Assembly: GCA_030550225.1 (NCBI GenBank)
Contig: JAUQPV010000112.1
Location: 1-7,787, forward strand
Reading direction: 5' to 3'
From: Acidobacteriota bacterium
Lineage (GTDB): Bacteria > Acidobacteriota > HRBIN11
DNA length: 7,787 bases
Part shown: positions 5,804 to 7,787 of the stretch, in pieces
Layout: the number at the start of each line of letters is the position of its first letter
Position numbering within the stretch: position 1 is the first letter of the stretch
Notes under the pieces: generated by a model
The model's input: only the letters and a program-made list of their open reading frames with translations
Database searches by the model: none
Told to the model about the DNA's origin: nothing
Made by a program: the position numbers and the translations under genes

Positions 5804-6924
5804 TGGGTGAGAAAGCCCCCCCGTGCACATAGTTCGGCACCATAAGTTCCAGGACAGAGACGTACCCCGATGGAAGCTGAGCCGCCCGGCGTCAGGCCCA
5901 CAGAAGTCGGCTCTGCAAAACACTGGTCATATCGGCAAGACCCACATCCGTAGCCCAAGCATGTAATCCTGATTTCGACCAAACCCTCGTAATCATGGGA
6001 CGTAAGCTGGCACGTCGTGACCCGGCAATTCGCTTCAGACGATAGAGACCCACACTGCAATGAAAAAGAACCCGTCCGGACCCGCAACTCTATATCGGCC
6101 CTCCGCTGGATAGGGCCATTATAAGCCCGGACCCAAAAGGCGTAATCTCCGACCCGGGCCGTCGGGGCGACATTAAGCGTAGCAGAGAATACTTCTCCCC
6201 CTCGTTCCCCCCAGTCCTCTCTCGGGATGACTTGAGCGGGTACATTACAAACGACCCCGGGCGGCAAACCCTCACAGGCCAGATAAACCGGACTTTTATA
6301 ATTATTAAAAAATCCTATAAAGCATTGAATGAACCCGCCGTGGCCCCGGACGACGACCAGCGACGTCGGGGTGCATTCTAAGGTAAAGGCCGTCTCCGCC
6401 ACGAAAAGTCGCAATTCCTGCTGGACCGCCGACCTATCCTCGGGAAAAGCCTCTATCCTCAAGCTCGCTTCCCCAGGCGACCGGTCTATCCCGACCCCTA
6501 CGACCAGGCGGATAAGCACTGCCTGATGGCGGGAGACCGTCACGTGACTCGGTTGCAACCGGCAGGTCACACCCAACGGGGCCGCACACTGAAGCCGCAC
6601 ATCTCCCTGGAACCCCAAGGCCGACCGGACCTCACACCGACCCTCCGCCTGGCCGCCAGGCGCGATGACCCACTGGGTCGGTTCACAGGCCAGGAGGACC
6701 GTCCCCTCGGACCGCCGCAGGAGATTACAGCCGACCGCCGAAGCGGTCAGCCATATGGACATCACCCAGAACGCTACTTTCGATAGCCTACTACTTCGAC
6801 CGAACTTCGGTCTCAGGGATCCTGTGTCGGGCGTCCGGACTTGGCGGTCATCGGACCCCCCATCCCGAGGACCGAACGCCGAGACCCCAAACCGATGTCG
6901 GTGAGTCGTGACTCGGGCTGGCAT
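5779..6924 (-). CDS. Putative lipoprotein with three cysteine-framed Ig-like modules
   Basis: This 381-residue protein has no recognised named homologue. Residues 48-65 are a hydrophobic signal segment ending SAVG, followed by C66, which fits a lipobox, so it is probably lipidated and surface or periplasmic. The mature part is three tandem beta-rich modules at about 75-175, 179-282 and 286-380. They match the bacterial Ig-like pattern with PGG near the start, a GFxGxVxLxC strand, and LPxGVxC in the middle. Cysteines recur at nearly fixed spacing: 80/97/113/121, 184/201/217/226, then 291/305/322. The third module has extra cysteines (327, 330, 335, 357, 366, 375). There is no visible catalytic motif, so binding, adhesion or scaffolding is likely. 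The ATG at 6924 has AGAGGGG four bases upstream, but it leaves an unusual 47-residue Arg-rich extension before the signal. Codons for residues 201-211 are strikingly AT-rich. The stop overlaps the start of the next gene by 25 bp. Confidence 0.8.
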   Translation of the reverse strand: MPARVTTHRHRFGVSAFGPRDGGSDDRQVRTPDTGSLRPKFGRSSRLSKVAFWVMSIWLTASAVGCNLLRRSEGTVLLACEPTQWVIAPGGQAEGRCEVRSALGFQGDVRLQCAAPLGVTCRLQPSHVTVSRHQAVLIRLVVGVGIDRSPGEASLRIEAFPEDRSAVQQELRLFVAETAFTLECTPTSLVVVRGHGGFIQCFIGFFNNYKSPVYLACEGLPPGVVCNVPAQVIPREDWGERGGEVFSATLNVAPTARVGDYAFWVRAYNGPIQRRADIELRVRTGSFSLQCGSLSSEANCRVTTCQLTSHDYEGLVEIRITCLGYGCGSCRYDQCFAEPTSVGLTPGGSASIGVRLCPGTYGAELCARGGFLTQCVTLPGT

Positions 6925-6928
6925 CGGA

Positions 6929-6935
6929 CCCCTCT
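6929..6935 (-). promoter_or_regulatory. Ribosome binding site of the lipoprotein gene
   Basis: The minus strand reads AGAGGGG four bases before the ATG at 6924. It favours this start despite the long N-region. The stretch GGGGTCCGATG is repeated at 6859-6849, where its ATG is out of frame and stops after 12 codons. Confidence 0.5.
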
Positions 6936-7047
6936 CGCACTCCGCAAACGGCCAACCCCCGGCCGGTCCGGCAGTTCGCCCCCGCGCATCCAGCCCCAGG
7001 GGAAAGACCGGATGAATGAAATCGCACCATTTCCAAGTTGCCCACCC

Positions 7048-7787
7048 CTACTTTGTCAAAAGCGGTGAAAGGGCGACGAACCGCCAGACCCGGATAGAAC
7101 CATCGAAAAAGCCCCCCGCCAGACGGTCGCTTGGTGATACCGCTAATGCAGCGACCGAATCTTGTTGTAAGAAAGTTGCAATTACTTCCCAAGTGCCCGT
7201 CTTCCACACGATAATCCATCTTTCGAGGGCACCTATCAAGTACTTCCCGTCCGGCGAAAAGCGCAAGTCCCCCAAGAATGACGGGACAGGTGGTGTCTTC
7301 AGAGTCGTCACGAGCTCCCAAGAACCCGAACGCCAGACCTGGTTGCCCACGACCAGATACTGCCCGTCGGGAGAAAACCGAAGGAGGCCAGGTCCTTCCC
7401 CTCTTCTCTCAAAGCAGAACGGAGGGCTCGCCGCCCCCACAGACCAGATGCAGACCCGCCCCCCATCGGCCCAGGCCATGACCCGAGCATCCGGAGAAAA
7501 TTCGATAGAACTCATCGAGATATGTATCTCCTGGACTAAAGCCCATGTGTCGACCTGCCAAAGCCGAAGGATATCCGGACCATGCAGGCTGGCCAGGTAT
7601 CGCTGGTCCGGCGAGAATCGGACTTTCATACAATCCGGGCCGGTTCCCAATGTCACCAGCACTTGCCACGTATCGACGGCCCAGACCCGCAGACCCTCCG
7701 GGACGCACGCGGCCAGATACCGACCGTTTGGAGAAAAGGCCATCCTCCAGGCAGGTTCGAGGACGACCGGCGCCTGATGCCAAGCTC
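7048..7787 (-). CDS. WD40-repeat protein, C-terminal part (5' end outside window)
   Basis: The frame is open from the right edge to a TAG at 7050-7048. The 245 visible residues continue upstream of the ATG at 7743 in the same frame (LEPAWR just before MAFSP), so that ATG is internal. Six beta-propeller blades are visible, each starting (L/I/V)xFSPDxxYLA at visible residues 17, 57, 96, 137, 176 and 217, a spacing of 39-41. Most end in an xxxVW or xxLW strand (RVW, RLW, CIW, IVW, RVW). The fourth blade is short and has lost its D-x-W loop. WD40 propellers are protein-interaction platforms. Bacterial ones are often fused to kinase, NTPase or TIR-like domains, and any such domain would be beyond the edge. 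No signal peptide can be assessed. It is followed 123 bp later by the lipoprotein gene on the same strand, so co-transcription is possible. No terminator with a T-tract is seen after the stop. Confidence 0.9.
   Translation of the reverse strand, partial: AWHQAPVVLEPAWRMAFSPNGRYLAACVPEGLRVWAVDTWQVLVTLGTGPDCMKVRFSPDQRYLASLHGPDILRLWQVDTWALVQEIHISMSSIEFSPDARVMAWADGGRVCIWSVGAASPPFCFERRGEGPGLLRFSPDGQYLVVGNQVWRSGSWELVTTLKTPPVPSFLGDLRFSPDGKYLIGALERWIIVWKTGTWEVIATFLQQDSVAALAVSPSDRLAGGFFDGSIRVWRFVALSPLLTK

Noticed and set aside
6925..7047. Promoter or terminator between the WD40 and lipoprotein genes
   Set aside because: Only short GC palindromes such as CCGGCCGG and no credible -35/-10 pair or T-tract.
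7016..7777. A 253-codon plus-strand open frame
   Set aside because: Antisense to the WD40 blades. Its recurring SGEN/SGEK pattern is the reverse reading of the repeated FSPDG codons.

Overview
The window is GC-rich bacterial DNA with compact gene spacing, heavy use of GC-ending codons and long spurious antisense reading frames. Nothing in it fixes the taxon. The two degenerate 7-bp repeat arrays, the HEAT-tailed M1 peptidase and the cysteine-rich secreted proteins would suit an uncultivated environmental lineage, possibly a thermophile, but that is a guess. No RNA gene, CRISPR array, transposase or phage gene was seen.

Layout: (1) 1-2003, minus strand: a signal-peptide-bearing M1 (gluzincin) aminopeptidase with HEAT-like repeats at its C-terminus, running off the left edge. 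It has no stop in the window. (2) 2004-2526: a non-coding divergent region of about 520 bp. It holds three inverted repeats, a small hairpin and two heptanucleotide tandem arrays. (3) 2527-3852, plus strand: a 441-residue class B flavin-containing monooxygenase. (4) 3872-5803, minus strand: a secreted or membrane-anchored protein with a likely TIM-barrel glycosidase domain, two cysteine-linked Ig-like modules and a CGDGxC linker. Its stop lies 19 bp from that of the convergent monooxygenase. (5) 5779-6924, minus strand: a lipoprotein made of three disulfide-type Ig-like modules of about 104 residues, overlapping the start of the gene in (4). (6) 7048-7787, minus strand: the C-terminal part of a WD40-repeat protein, running off the right edge.

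The three minus-strand genes on the right (WD40 protein, Ig-module lipoprotein, glycosidase-like protein) are in transcriptional order with gaps of 123 bp and -25 bp, so the last two at least are probably co-transcribed. Two cell-surface proteins built from cysteine-pinned beta modules, one carrying a putative carbohydrate-active domain, suggest a surface carbohydrate or adhesion function. That is inference. The peptidase and the monooxygenase are divergently transcribed from the repeat-rich spacer and have no obvious functional link to the right-hand cluster.
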